A stretch of DNA of 64,000 nucleotides from Cytophaga hutchinsonii ATCC 33406. GTDB lineage: Bacteria; Bacteroidota; Bacteroidia; Cytophagales; Cytophagaceae. The notes beneath the pieces were generated by a model. That model was not told the DNA's origin. It worked only from the letters and a program-made list of their open reading frames with translations, and did not search any database. Both the position numbers and the translations under genes were made by a program. The stretch is from NCBI RefSeq assembly GCF_000014145.1, contig NC_008255.1, positions 3,922,001-3,986,000 on the forward strand, in the 5' to 3' direction. Of the stretch, positions 10,501 through 19,305 are shown piece after piece (position 1 is the stretch's first letter; the number at the start of each line of letters is the position of its first letter).

Positions 10501-11721
10501 AGCACCATCTGCAGCTGTAGCTGTAAGGTAAGATGCCACAGCATATTCTCCATCCTGTAATGGGCCTGTAGCCTTAAAAGTTGCTCCCAAAGGAGCAGGA
10601 GTTAATGTCCACCGGAAAGGAGTTGTTGTCGTTTTTGTAACGAGTTTCGGATTTGTTATATCTGTGTAATCCCATACTTTATAGGTCCTTCCAGTAGCAT
10701 CCGATAAATCCAGGGTTCCGAAATCATCATAATAAATAGTTTTTCGTGACGTTCCGGCACCTGTAACCGGATCAAGGCAGCACGTTATTGATTTTATCTG
10801 AACCACATTAGAAGCTATTGCCGTTCCGCTAGGTAATGGAGTAACAAGACATCTGAATTTATATGTAGCCGGTGTTGTTCCAACCTCGTATAACAATGCC
10901 TGGTTTGTTGCACCAGCAATACTGGTAAATGTTCCGGATCCATTATCCACCTGCCATTGATACGTTGCATTATAGGTAGATGTTGTCTGTACAGTAATCT
11001 GCTCACCTGCACAAACTTCTGTTCCTGAAGTAGAAATAATTGCCGGTTGAGGAAAACCCATTATCGCAATCTTTTTGATAGCCATCGCCTGGCATGAACC
11101 AAATCTGGTATTGTTCATTCTGAATACCATATTTCCTCCAGCATCTACAGTACCCGTTATTGTTGCACTTCTGCATTCACCCATACCTATCTGGGTTACA
11201 TCATTACCAAACAATTGGTTACTTGCATCTAAATTAATGCCTGCTTTAAATTCATTCCGCTGACCCGTACAAGATGCATACGTAGATTTTACCGCACTGC
11301 AATAATCAACAATAACGGAAACACTTGAATTAGGAACTAAACCTGTAAGTGAATATTGCAAAATGTTAAGATTACCACCACTTGAGGCTGGTGGTGCGTA
11401 TACATATGAATAATCAACAGGGATAAAGTTCTGATAACGCGTACTATCTAAGCGAATGGGTGTTGGTGTAACGGCATATAAATACCCAACATTAAATATA
11501 TTGGGATTTACATTGGTAGCTAATGGAGGAGTGGATGTTATACTTCCATTTTGAAAACCTATTTGAGTTATATCATCTAATCCAATATAAAATCTTGAAG
11601 CATTTCCTGGTGAAGGATCGAAGTCCGTACCGGAAACTAAAATCTGTGCATTAGTATGAATAGAAAGAAAAACTATTACTAATTGAATGATTATTTTTAA
11701 TCCGAGAGTATTTTTTTTCAT
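4480..11721 (-). CDS. Giant secreted Ig-like repeat protein with CHU_C (type IX, type B) sorting domain
   Basis: This encodes 2413 aa from ATG 11721; an upstream ATG at 11745 would add MWIKSVSK. The later start is preferred because MKKNTLGLKIII begins a normal signal peptide (cleavage after THTNA-like SIHTNA, before QILV). The N-terminal 240 residues are beta-rich and unrecognised, followed by one Ig-like domain (about 235-320). Residues about 415-565 look like a jelly-roll carbohydrate-binding fold (ends VIDDIKIMAC). From about 700 there are roughly 16 Ig-like modules, each usually with two cysteines. Six of these are the nearly identical 95-residue units encoded by 7556-9265. The last 87 residues (from VPNVITVNGDGVNDTW to YIQVVK) are the CHU_C domain that directs export through the type IX system and surface attachment. 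No catalytic domain is visible. It is probably a surface adhesin or polysaccharide-binding protein; the substrate is unknown. The 3' 3.07 kb is nearly identical to the next gene's. Confidence 0.9.
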   Translation of the reverse strand: MKKNTLGLKIIIQLVIVFLSIHTNAQILVSGTDFDPSPGNASRFYIGLDDITQIGFQNGSITSTPPLATNVNPNIFNVGYLYAVTPTPIRLDSTRYQNFIPVDYSYVYAPPASSGGNLNILQYSLTGLVPNSSVSVIVDYCSAVKSTYASCTGQRNEFKAGINLDASNQLFGNDVTQIGMGECRSATITGTVDAGGNMVFRMNNTRFGSCQAMAIKKIAIMGFPQPAIISTSGTEVCAGEQITVQTTSTYNATYQWQVDNGSGTFTSIAGATNQALLYEVGTTPATYKFRCLVTPLPSGTAIASNVVQIKSITCCLDPVTGAGTSRKTIYYDDFGTLDLSDATGRTYKVWDYTDITNPKLVTKTTTTPFRWTLTPAPLGATFKATGPLQDGEYAVASYLTATAADGAYAGAQLDWANRVTGPTTPPNVSLDHSGTKAGGALFINCPPNTQGQKLYTRTIPDLCFGKQLYFECWIAVFTNGPAGGCPSYSPVDVTIKLTDGSNTANTSSANATATRQSDGGGVWVRVAGNITLGAGSTSVIMDVINNSNQYLCGNDLVIDDIKIMACAPPPLDVYFDIPTISTKKDVCTAALDLNSKPSTLLKAYYNNAPKYLYQWTKTPADYTSWKNLAVPPQSGEVFTIANPSLNAAYTGTVNGDKIYFRVIAATDAVFTSNNNFTAPKYANDNDPCKNYSVSNIIESTVKCPSCTKPSAVTITTPSTGTVTLCQGTAQNLIGRATVTAAAQNTNFTYSWIKVLPTPVTTPVAATVIALPANTPTSTPAFALTGALADAGTYTLRVEDGSAGNAACYTEASVVVVVDPVVTAATISTAQTICSGTAPAQMGGAVAAGGSTTATASYVWESSANGTSGWTTVSGATLKDYTPGTLTADTYYRRTDKKGACTGVASNVIKITVDPVVTAATISTAQTICSGTAPAQIGGAVAAGGSTTATASYVWESSANGTSGWTTVSGAALKDYTPGTLTADTYYRRTDKKGVCTGVASNVIKITVDPVVTAATISTAQTICSGTAPAQIGGAVAAGGSTTATASYVWESSANGTSGWTTVSGAALKDYTPGTLTATTYYRRTDTKGVCPAAVSNVIQITVDPVVTAATISTAQTICSGTAPAQIGGAVAAGGSTTATASYVWESSANGTSGWTTVSGATLKDYTPGTLTADTYYRRTDKKGACTGVASNVIKITVDPVVTAATISTAQTICSGTAPAQIGGAVAAGGSTTATASYVWESSANGTSGWTTVSGAALKDYTPGTLTADTYYRRTDKKGVCTGVASNVIKITVDPVVTAATISTAQTICSGTAPAQIGGAVAAGGSTTATASYVWESSANGTSGWTTVSGAALKDYTPGTLTATTYYRRTDTKGVCPAAVSNVIQITVDPVVTAAVISSDQSICSGAAPSQIGGAAAAGGSTTATAGYVWEVSTTSASAGFSAISGATLKDYTPGTLTVDTWYRRVDKKGTCAGVASNAVKISIVAVAPATVSLSRLPSGPICEGTNVTFTASVGNGGTPAYVWTSSVTGALASTTDTYSSTTLVDGEVITVDITSSLSCANPKTATASSTMVVNTKVTPTISITADKTTICPSESVTFSITAQTNQGTAPAGPTYQWQTNKSGTYQNISGATNSTYIASSVTNGESFRVVMTTGLTCVTSATAVSTPVAVTVTPVPTLSVSIAADKATICSGNAVQFTATATGSGSTPAPTYEWFIGAAGSETSQGAGSTTANPYSTTSLTTTAALSPQTYSIYVRATSNATCASTTPAQSAAVTVTVNAGVGAGTITTTLLTICNNTVPGAITEASAASGGTSPTYTWEESIDNGAWGPATGTVSGTGFTPSGAKTGTKVSYRRIVTYTSIPAPCNTAMSNIIDITVNPALVAGVIQDDQIICSGLVPAALTQVSAPTGGTGSYTYQWQSSTTGTAGSFSNIGGATTSGYAPGALTATTYYQRVETSGTCGSVTGNMVTITVSTPEVVTAQINDPGQVCEGSVPMVFTATTTGSGTLTYAWTLDGAPVGTNSSTYSYNPTTASDAGKKVKVVVTTSIGCNAGPGISNEVALNIVVSSMPSVSITGAPAVQCSGLPVRFTVSNTTAGGNNPTYQWFIESQAGVATAVSGATNTSFTSTGLTAGDKVYVELTSNLGCALGTNPHASNKIAPAILATPAPVINETPLPICSPEGFEFTAVVGSATPPNTLQWYKDGVAISGATTSIYKAFESGLYSIEESNAACGTISTEVPLTVIQTPVANAGSDITVKEGEQVTLNGSGGVIYSWSPDTGLDDASSATPKLTADKTIMYILTVRDATGQCHDDDEVMVFVERPIKVPNVITVNGDGVNDTWEIENIESFPNAEFLIYNRWGNLVWKSTGYPKEWDATNFRNGEVLPDGTYFYIIDLHSTIYTEAYTGYIQVVK
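7556..9265 (-). repeat. Tandem array of six 285-bp units (two 855-bp higher-order copies)
   Basis: The string gggtc marking the unit boundary recurs at 7556, 7841, 8126, 8411, 8696, 8981 and 9266, exactly 285 bp apart. Each unit encodes one 95-residue Ig-like domain beginning DPVVTAATISTAQTICSG. In protein order the units run A-B-C-A-B-C. A ends each domain region with KKGACTGVAS, B with KKGVCTGVAS and C with TKGVCPAAVS. So 7556-8410 and 8411-9265 are near-identical 855-bp copies that differ at only a few bases. The reading frame is kept across any whole-unit gain or loss. Confidence 0.95.
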
Positions 11722-11792
11722 TTTCGATACAGATTTAATCCACATAGGGATACAAATTTACCATTTGTACAGTTTTTATACTAGTTTTTATA

Positions 11793-11800
11793 GAAAAGTA
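11793..11800 (-). promoter_or_regulatory. Candidate -7 element for the 2413-aa Ig-array gene
   Basis: The minus strand reads TACTTTTC within AGTTACTTTTC, 72 bp before the chosen ATG at 11721. It is close to the Bacteroidota -7 box TAnnTTTG. No clear TTG upstream element is present. It begins only 12 bp after the terminator stem at 11812-11859, so the upstream region is the terminator itself. Confidence 0.35.
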
Positions 11801-11811
11801 ACTATTTATAA

Positions 11812-11859
11812 AAAAAGAGTCATTTATTTCTTTATAATAAGAAATAAATGACTCTTTTT
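11812..11859 (-). terminator. Intrinsic terminator after the 2454-aa protein gene
   Basis: A perfect 21-bp inverted repeat (11812-11832 and 11839-11859) with a 6-base loop is flanked by an A-run and a T-run, and lies 36 bp beyond the stop codon at 11896. The stem is AT-rich but long. It separates this gene from the following minus-strand gene, whose candidate promoter lies directly behind it. Confidence 0.85.
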
Positions 11860-11895
11860 GAGATACTTATGAAATACGCCTATAAGAGTGAATTT

Positions 11896-14800
11896 TTATT
11901 TCACAACCTGTATATACCCGGTGTACGCTTCTGTATAGATGGTGCTGTGCAGGTCGATGATGTAGAAGTAGGTACCGTCAGGCAATACTTCCCCGTTGCG
12001 GAAGTTGGTCGCATCCCACTCCTTGGGATACCCTGTGCTCTTCCACACCAGGTTCCCCCAGCGGTTGTAGATCAGGAACTCGGCATTGGGGAAGCTCTCG
12101 ATGTTCTCAATCTCCCAGGTATCGTTCACTCCATCCCCGTTTACTGTTATTACATTGGGTACCTTGATCGGACGCTCCACAAACACCATTACTTCATCAT
12201 CATCATGGCACTGGCCTGTGGCATCACGAACCGTTAAGATATACATGATTGTCTTATCAGCTGTTAACTTCGGAGTGGCTGAACTGGCATCATCAAGACC
12301 CGTATCCGGGCTCCAGCTGTAGATTACTCCCCCGCTGCCGTTCAGCGTTACCTGCTCTCCTTCTTTTACCGTGATATCTGAACCCGCATTGGCTACCGGC
12401 GTCTGGATTACGGTAAGCGGTACTTCCGTGGAGATCGTGCCGCACGCTGCATTGCTTTCCTCTATCGAATAAAGTCCGCTTTCAAAGGCTTTATAGATGC
12501 TTGTGGTTGCTCCGCTTATCGCTACGCCATCCTTATACCACTGCAGCGTATTTGGAGGCGTTGCACTTCCTACTACAGCGGTGAACTCAAACCCTTCCGG
12601 GCTGCAGATCGGAAGCGGTGTCTCATTGATCACCGGAGCCGGTGTAGCAAGGATCGCTGGTGCGATCTTATTGGAAGCGTGCGGGTTGGTACCCAGTGCG
12701 CAGCCAAGATTGGAAGTAAGTTCCACATACACCTTATCCCCGGCAGTTAAGCCTGTGCTGGTAAAGCTTGTATTGGTTGCCCCGCTTACTGCGGTGGCTA
12801 CACCTGCCTGTGATTCGATGAACCACTGGTAGGTCGGATTGTTGCCACCGGCTGTGGTATTGCTTACCGTAAAGCGGACCGGTAAACCGGAACACTGTAC
12901 CGCAGGCGCTCCCGTGATGCTTACCGAAGGCATGCTTGATACAACAATATTCAGGGCTACTTCATTGGAGATACCAGGACCGGCATTACAGCCGATTGAG
13001 GTCGTTACAACTACTTTTACTTTTTTGCCTGCATCGGATGCTGTGGTTGGGTTATAGCTGTATGTACTGCTGTTGGTGCCTACCGGTGCTCCGTCAAGTG
13101 TCCAGGCATACGTTAAGGTACCGGATCCCGTTGTGGTGGCCGTAAACACCATCGGCACTGAACCCTCGCATACCTGACCCGGATCGTTGATCTGGGCTGT
13201 TACTACTTCGGGGGTCGATACGGTGATGGTTACCATATTGCCGGTGACACTCCCGCATGTGCCGGACGTTTCCACGCGCTGGTAGTAGGTGGTTGCCGTT
13301 AATGCGCCCGGTGCATAGCCAGATGTGGTGGCTCCGCCAATATTGCTGAACGAACCGGCTGTGCCTGTGGTGCTGCTCTGCCACTGGTAGGTATAGCTGC
13401 CTGTACCGCCTGTTGGCGCGCTTACCTGGGTAAGCGCTGCCGGAACCAATCCTGAACAGATTATCTGATCATCCTGGATAACGCCGGCCACTAAAGCAGG
13501 GTTAACCGTGATGTCGATAATGTTGCTCATGGCTGTGTTGCATGGAGCCGGGATGCTTGTATAGGTTACAATTCTTCTGTAGGATACTTTGGTGCCTGTT
13601 TTGGCGCCGCTCGGTGTAAAGCCCGTACCGCTTACAGTGCCTGTGGCAGGGCCCCAGGCCCCGTTGTCAATGGATTCTTCCCACGTATAGGTCGGGGAAG
13701 TGCCTCCGCTGGCAGCGCTTGCTTCAGTAATCGCACCGGGAACGGTGTTGTTGCAGATCGTTAATAACGTTGTTGTGATTGTTCCCGCGCCAACTCCGGC
13801 ATTTACCGTAACAGTGACCGCTGCGGACTGTGCCGGAGTGGTGCTCGCGCAGGTTGCATTGCTGGTCGCTCTTACATAAATGCTGTAGGTCTGAGGGCTT
13901 AACGCTGCTGTGGTCGTTAACGATGTTGTGCTGTACGGGTTCGCCGTGGTGGAACCTGCTCCCTGGCTGGTTTCTGAACCTGCCGCTCCGATGAACCACT
14001 CATACGTTGGCGCAGGTGTGGAGCCTGAACCCGTTGCGGTAGCGGTAAACTGAACCGCATTACCTGAACAGATCGTGGCCTTATCAGCTGCAATGCTTAC
14101 CGATAAGGTCGGTACAGGGGTAACCGTAACGGCTACCGGTGTGGAGACGGCGGTAGCTGACGTTACACACGTTAAGCCTGTTGTCATTACTACACGGAAC
14201 GATTCCCCATTGGTAACCGAAGAGGCTATATATGTGCTGTTTGTCGCTCCTGAAATATTCTGGTAAGTACCGCTCTTATTGGTCTGCCACTGGTACGTTG
14301 GGCCGGCAGGAGCTGTACCCTGATTGGTCTGGGCTGTGATGCTGAAGGTTACACTCTCACTCGGACAGATCGTTGTCTTGTCTGCTGTGATCGATATCGT
14401 TGGCGTTACTTTTGTATTCACAACCATCGTAGAACTCGCTGTCGCTGTTTTCGGGTTCGCACAGCTTAAGCTGCTGGTAATATCAACGGTGATAACTTCT
14501 CCGTCTACAAGCGTTGTGCTTGAATACGTATCTGTGGTTGAAGCCAACGCACCCGTTACAGAGGATGTCCATACATAAGCAGGTGTGCCGCCGTTGCCAA
14601 CGCTGGCCGTAAAGGTAACATTGGTACCTTCGCAGATCGGGCCAGATGGTAACCGGGATAACGATACGGTAGCTGGTGCTACTGCTACAATAGAAATCTT
14701 AACCGCATTCGAAGCTACTCCCGCGCATGTACCCTTCTTATCAACTCTTCTGTACCAGGTATCAACTGTTAAGGTACCCGGTGTATAGTCTTTTAATGTA

Positions 14801-14967
14801 GCCCCTGAAATTGCGCTGAAGTCCGCGCTCCCTGAGGTTGTTGATACTTCCCATACATAACCTGCCGTGGCAGTAGTTGAACCCCCTGCTGCTGCCGCGC
14901 CGCCGATCTGAGAGGGTGCTGCGCCTGAACAGATTGACTGGTCGGATGAAATAACAGCTGCTGTTAC
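11896..14967 (-). repeat. Long near-identical tract, copy 2 (3' end of the 2454-aa gene)
   Basis: This is the partner of 4480-7551 (offset 7416). Identity starts at the stop codon and stops abruptly at about 14967, where ctacagggtc in the other copy becomes ctaaaggatc and the two genes diverge. The flanking terminators differ, so the copying unit ended close to the stop codon. Confidence 0.9.
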
Positions 14968-17900
14968 TAAAGGATCAACCGTGATTTTTATGCTTGCTGT
15001 ATATAATGTTCCGCAGCCGCCAGCTGAAATATCTGACCTTCTGTAGTACATATCTGTACTTAACGTGCCAGGAGTGTAATCTACACTTGTAGCTGAACCG
15101 ATATTAGACCAAGGAGTTGTTCCGTTATCCGGACTGGATTGCCATTGGTATGTATAGGGTGTTTTACCTCCGGTTGGAAGGCTTATGCTTGTTAGAGTTG
15201 CAGGAGCTGTACCTGTACAGATGGTCTGTGCGGTGCCAATACTCCCAACAACAAGATCGGGAGAAACGGTTATATGGATCGCTGCGGTATAGGCTATATT
15301 ACAGGTAGCAACGGTACCGGAAGTAACCTTTCTTCTGTAATATTTATCTGCTGTAAGCAGGGTCGCGTCTGTAAATGCTGCATTGGTTGCTCCGGCAATA
15401 TCTGTATAGACGCCTGCAGCTGTTGTGCTGGTCTGCCACTGATACGCATAGCTAGTACCGTTGCCGCCGCTGGCAGCTGCTGTGCTTGTGAATGCTGCCG
15501 GTGCTGTATTGTAACAGATGGTCTGATCGGCTGTTACAGTACCCGGAACTAAAGCCGGCTGAACCGTGACAGTGATAACATTGGTGTTGACTGTTGTACA
15601 GGTGCCTGAGGCATCTACTCTTCTGTAATACGTGGTTGCTGTTAAGCCCGATGGAACATCGTAGGTGGCTCCTGTTGCTGAGGCTATATTGGTATATGTA
15701 CCTGCAAGGGCTGAAGCGCTCTGCCACTGGTAAGTATACGTGCCTGTGCCTCCTGTCGGGGTCGCCGTTACCGTAAAGGCTGCCGGATCCCCGCCTGAAC
15801 AGATCGTCTGGTCGGCCGCAACTATGCCCGCAACAATGGCTGGGTTAACCGTGATACGGACAGCGGCTGTGGTGACCTGCGGACAGGCCCCGGAAGTAAC
15901 TTTACGGCGGTAGTCAACCGTCATGGCTGTTGTCCCTGCATTGGTTAATACGCCTTCATCAAAAGTAGCTGTAGTAACTGCAGGTGTAATATCGGCATAC
16001 GCTGCTCCGTTGATCGATTTTTCCCATACATACGAATATGTTGTCCCGTTGCCGCCGGTAGCTGCTACGCTGGTAAAGGCTACCGGGTCGCCGCCCGTAC
16101 AGATCGTCTGCGCTGCGGCTATGGAACCCGCAACTGTTGTCGGGTTTATAACAAGGGTTAGCGTATCGTCTCTGAAACATGTTGGATTTCCTGCTGTGCC
16201 GTCTTCAACACGCAAAATATATTTACCTGCATCCGTCAACGCACCGGTTATACCTGTATAATCAGGTACTGCTGTTGCTGTATTGATTGCTGGCGTTATT
16301 GCGCCGGATGTCAGCACCGTATTGGCTGCAGGAGTAGCACCCATTTTGATCCATAGATATCTGTATCCGCCGGTTGCCGATGATGCAGCCGGTACGGTAA
16401 CCGTTCCGGATAATGTTTGTGCGGTACCCTGGCAGATGGTTACCGTAGCTGCCGCCGGCGTTGTAATGGTAACACTTGTTGGCTGTGTACAGGTAACGCA
16501 GGGTGTAACAACAATTGTTTTGGAATATACTTTACTGGTTGGCTCTGCCAGGATGATGTCATCAATAACAAAATCATTTCCGCCGGAATTGCCCGGTTGC
16601 AATGCCTGCAACGTTGCATCCCCTTTCGCACGGATGGTTAATGTATATGCCCCATTGGATGGCGGTGTCCAGACAGTACTCAACTGGTTCCAGACATTGT
16701 CTTTTGTTGTATTGATACTTGCAATTGTCTGGTTGGTAACACCCGGACCATTTACTATGAAACTTACGCTGGAAAGAAGTGGATTTGCATTGCTGGCAAA
16801 ATTAACGGCATTCGCCACCCATAACGAAAACAGATAACTCTGTCCGCCAATGGCATTGAAATCATAGGCAATCACATTTCCATCTGCCGTTTGCGGATCC
16901 ACAAATAACATATTTCCGGTACCGGTTGTATGGTCGCCCAAATTCACACAATATCCACCGCATCCGGTAGTAGTAGGATTTTTCAGTACCTGAAAATTTC
17001 CCTGGGAATTTCCCTGGTTATACAATCCATTGGCCGTACCATATTTAAACCCATTGGCACCCAGTTCAAAATCACTGTTCTGTATTAAATTTGATGCAGG
17101 AAAACGTGCATACACGGTATACGTTGTTGTAACGGCAGGCGATACCGTAATTGTTTTACCGGTACCTACTACCGTACCTACCGGTGCTTCCCAGCGGTCA
17201 ATTACCCCTACTTCTTCTCCTGTAACGGTATTGATTGCTTTTGCCGTTAGTGTTTTATTCGCTCCTACGCAGGCGCTCTGGCTTGGAATAACGTCGAAAC
17301 AATCAGCGATCGGACCAACACTTACCGTTGCTGTTTGCAGTACAGGCCCGCCAAATAAAATATTGTCAATGGCAAAGTCATATCCGGTACCACCTTTCAC
17401 CTGCTGTCTGATTTCGATAACTGCCTGTGTTGCCGTACCTGAATTCCAAACCACCTGATCGGTTTTCCAGCGGCCCACACCTGCATACTGGCCTTGACCA
17501 TCTGTTGTAAACGTTGTAATTTTAACGTTGTTGATATAGATATCAAATTTTGTATCAATATCTGCTACGCGGGCTGTATTGGAAGGATCTGAATTCCAGG
17601 AAATGTTTGCATGATCCATGGAAAACGTATAATTCTGATTCTGGCTTAGTCCCGGAACTGTTTGTTTCCAGATGATACTTCCCGGCTGGTACGTCTGGAA
17701 ACCATCTGAGTATAAAAATCTTCCGGAACCTTTCATTTGTGCGGCAGGCGAGGGTGTTGCAGAAGCACTCCAGTAAGACTGCTGTTCTGTTACGTAGGTA
17801 TCAATGCGGTACTGCCCGCTGGAAGGCGTTCCGGTAGTATTTGTCATGTCACTCGTAAAACCGGTATTGCCGGCTTCAAAGTCACCGTTGATGATAGACG

Positions 17901-19260
17901 GACCGGTGAACACCTGAGCTGTAGCTGTAAAATTTAATGTTCCGGTAGCGTTTAATGTTACTTCCGTGATTTTTGAATTGGGAGACGTTGCCAGTGATGC
18001 CGGAGTCCAGGCTACAGAACCGATGTTTGATCCATACGCTTCAACCGTAACCTTGTCTCCGACACAATAACTCGCTTTCGGATTATTTACCCGTGCAAAT
18101 AAGGAACGTTCAGAAACCGTTACCGTTGCTTCCTGGTAACAGCTGACTTTGTTGAGATCTGCGGCAACTTTAACTTCACGGACTGAATAAACACCCGCCT
18201 GATTCACATTGATATGTATTAAGCCTGCTCCGCCTGTAGTAGCCACACCATCTTTATACCATTGAAAATAGTTTGACGTGCTTTCATATACGGTAACATC
18301 CAGATCGGTATTGTCTGTGCCGCTCACAATGATCGGATTTGATGCTACCACAACACCGGTTACAAGAACGGGTACGCAACAGCCTGTTGTCGTTTTTTTA
18401 GCTGCAGGTGTAAATCTATATGGGCAATAAGTATCTGTTTCCCATTTATAGATCATTGATCTTCCTGCATTCGATGATCCGGTAATATTAATACCTGCAG
18501 TATTGTTAATTGGAAATGTAGTAGCTGTGTTCAGCATGGCAAGATCCAGCTGATTTGTTCCGATTGCAACTGTTCCTGGCGTTGGCGATGCCGGGTTTGT
18601 AACAACACTCATTGTATAGGAACCAGCCGGAGTATCAATAAATACCGGTACACGCAATAAGTATACATTTGTTGTTACTCTTGTAAGGTTTGTTGAATTG
18701 AAATAATAAATTGCCGAATACTTTGTACCTATCTGTACCTGAACATACCATGTTCTACCCGGATCTACATAATAGGAGAAAAATGGAATCGTAACATAAT
18801 TTATACGTGTCTCAAGCGTAGATGTAAAATTCATACTATAGCCGGTTGCCGGTGCTACTGCATGGTTTTCAGCTGTTGGATTATTTAAGCTGAATGTTGC
18901 AGGCTTTTCCTTTACATACCAGAAGGTACGGTTGTCCCAGCCTGGCGTTACTGGTGTAGGTGAAGGGGTTGTATATCTGTATGGGGAAACAAAATACGTA
19001 CCCGCAGTATTTTCTCCGTAATTTCTATCCAGTGTATCAACAATAACTGTTCCGGCAGCATTGTATACAGGTTCATACCAGTGGTATTTGGCAGTAGGAT
19101 CGGGGTTGGTTATTGTCCATTCCGCATAGGAATTCTCACACCAGTCTTTTACCGTAAACGTTTCTGTACCGCACTGCGCAAAACTATAGAATGATAACAG
19201 TATAAAAACAATACCAAGTAAGTATCTACTAATCCCGCCTCTATGCTTCTTCATTTTCAT
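11896..19260 (-). CDS. Giant secreted jelly-roll/Ig-like repeat protein with CHU_C sorting domain
   Basis: This encodes 2454 aa. A signal peptide is at residues 1-28 (MKMKKHRGGISRYLLGIVFI, ending SFYSFA before QCGTE); the second ATG (residue 3) is an equally possible start. Residues 30-330 are beta-rich and unrecognised. Two jelly-roll, CBM-like segments start with the typical IINGDFE (about 455) and IQNSDFE (about 727) and end in FAIDNILFG and FVIDDIILA. From about residue 920 the protein is a run of Ig-like modules of 85-100 residues, mostly with paired cysteines (TICSG or TICTG, then SGTC). The CHU_C sorting domain occupies the final 87 residues and ends YIQVVK. No catalytic domain is seen; carbohydrate binding at the cell surface is the best inference. 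The last approximately 1020 residues are almost identical to those of the gene at 4480-11721. An internal pair of Ig modules (15556-16142) is nearly identical to 794-1380 of the RCC1 gene. Confidence 0.9.
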   Translation of the reverse strand: MKMKKHRGGISRYLLGIVFILLSFYSFAQCGTETFTVKDWCENSYAEWTITNPDPTAKYHWYEPVYNAAGTVIVDTLDRNYGENTAGTYFVSPYRYTTPSPTPVTPGWDNRTFWYVKEKPATFSLNNPTAENHAVAPATGYSMNFTSTLETRINYVTIPFFSYYVDPGRTWYVQVQIGTKYSAIYYFNSTNLTRVTTNVYLLRVPVFIDTPAGSYTMSVVTNPASPTPGTVAIGTNQLDLAMLNTATTFPINNTAGINITGSSNAGRSMIYKWETDTYCPYRFTPAAKKTTTGCCVPVLVTGVVVASNPIIVSGTDNTDLDVTVYESTSNYFQWYKDGVATTGGAGLIHINVNQAGVYSVREVKVAADLNKVSCYQEATVTVSERSLFARVNNPKASYCVGDKVTVEAYGSNIGSVAWTPASLATSPNSKITEVTLNATGTLNFTATAQVFTGPSIINGDFEAGNTGFTSDMTNTTGTPSSGQYRIDTYVTEQQSYWSASATPSPAAQMKGSGRFLYSDGFQTYQPGSIIWKQTVPGLSQNQNYTFSMDHANISWNSDPSNTARVADIDTKFDIYINNVKITTFTTDGQGQYAGVGRWKTDQVVWNSGTATQAVIEIRQQVKGGTGYDFAIDNILFGGPVLQTATVSVGPIADCFDVIPSQSACVGANKTLTAKAINTVTGEEVGVIDRWEAPVGTVVGTGKTITVSPAVTTTYTVYARFPASNLIQNSDFELGANGFKYGTANGLYNQGNSQGNFQVLKNPTTTGCGGYCVNLGDHTTGTGNMLFVDPQTADGNVIAYDFNAIGGQSYLFSLWVANAVNFASNANPLLSSVSFIVNGPGVTNQTIASINTTKDNVWNQLSTVWTPPSNGAYTLTIRAKGDATLQALQPGNSGGNDFVIDDIILAEPTSKVYSKTIVVTPCVTCTQPTSVTITTPAAATVTICQGTAQTLSGTVTVPAASSATGGYRYLWIKMGATPAANTVLTSGAITPAINTATAVPDYTGITGALTDAGKYILRVEDGTAGNPTCFRDDTLTLVINPTTVAGSIAAAQTICTGGDPVAFTSVAATGGNGTTYSYVWEKSINGAAYADITPAVTTATFDEGVLTNAGTTAMTVDYRRKVTSGACPQVTTAAVRITVNPAIVAGIVAADQTICSGGDPAAFTVTATPTGGTGTYTYQWQSASALAGTYTNIASATGATYDVPSGLTATTYYRRVDASGTCTTVNTNVITVTVQPALVPGTVTADQTICYNTAPAAFTSTAAASGGNGTSYAYQWQTSTTAAGVYTDIAGATNAAFTDATLLTADKYYRRKVTSGTVATCNIAYTAAIHITVSPDLVVGSIGTAQTICTGTAPATLTSISLPTGGKTPYTYQWQSSPDNGTTPWSNIGSATSVDYTPGTLSTDMYYRRSDISAGGCGTLYTASIKITVDPLVTAAVISSDQSICSGAAPSQIGGAAAAGGSTTATAGYVWEVSTTSGSADFSAISGATLKDYTPGTLTVDTWYRRVDKKGTCAGVASNAVKISIVAVAPATVSLSRLPSGPICEGTNVTFTASVGNGGTPAYVWTSSVTGALASTTDTYSSTTLVDGEVITVDITSSLSCANPKTATASSTMVVNTKVTPTISITADKTTICPSESVTFSITAQTNQGTAPAGPTYQWQTNKSGTYQNISGATNSTYIASSVTNGESFRVVMTTGLTCVTSATAVSTPVAVTVTPVPTLSVSIAADKATICSGNAVQFTATATGSGSTPAPTYEWFIGAAGSETSQGAGSTTANPYSTTSLTTTAALSPQTYSIYVRATSNATCASTTPAQSAAVTVTVNAGVGAGTITTTLLTICNNTVPGAITEASAASGGTSPTYTWEESIDNGAWGPATGTVSGTGFTPSGAKTGTKVSYRRIVTYTSIPAPCNTAMSNIIDITVNPALVAGVIQDDQIICSGLVPAALTQVSAPTGGTGSYTYQWQSSTTGTAGSFSNIGGATTSGYAPGALTATTYYQRVETSGTCGSVTGNMVTITVSTPEVVTAQINDPGQVCEGSVPMVFTATTTGSGTLTYAWTLDGAPVGTNSSTYSYNPTTASDAGKKVKVVVTTSIGCNAGPGISNEVALNIVVSSMPSVSITGAPAVQCSGLPVRFTVSNTTAGGNNPTYQWFIESQAGVATAVSGATNTSFTSTGLTAGDKVYVELTSNLGCALGTNPHASNKIAPAILATPAPVINETPLPICSPEGFEFTAVVGSATPPNTLQWYKDGVAISGATTSIYKAFESGLYSIEESNAACGTISTEVPLTVIQTPVANAGSDITVKEGEQVTLNGSGGVIYSWSPDTGLDDASSATPKLTADKTIMYILTVRDATGQCHDDDEVMVFVERPIKVPNVITVNGDGVNDTWEIENIESFPNAEFLIYNRWGNLVWKSTGYPKEWDATNFRNGEVLPDGTYFYIIDLHSTIYTEAYTGYIQVVK
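15556..16142 (-). repeat. Tract shared with 794-1380 (two Ig-like modules)
   Basis: About 585 bp encoding two Ig-like modules match 794-1380 of the RCC1-repeat gene with only scattered single-base differences, at an offset of about 14762. Beyond each end the two genes diverge. Inside the RCC1 gene the same material is repeated again at an offset of 585 bp (around 596-790 against 1181-1375), but with lower identity. Confidence 0.8.
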
Positions 19261-19305
19261 ATGTATATAATTCTGTAATTATTTTTTTGGATTTATCCAT
19301 TAGTT

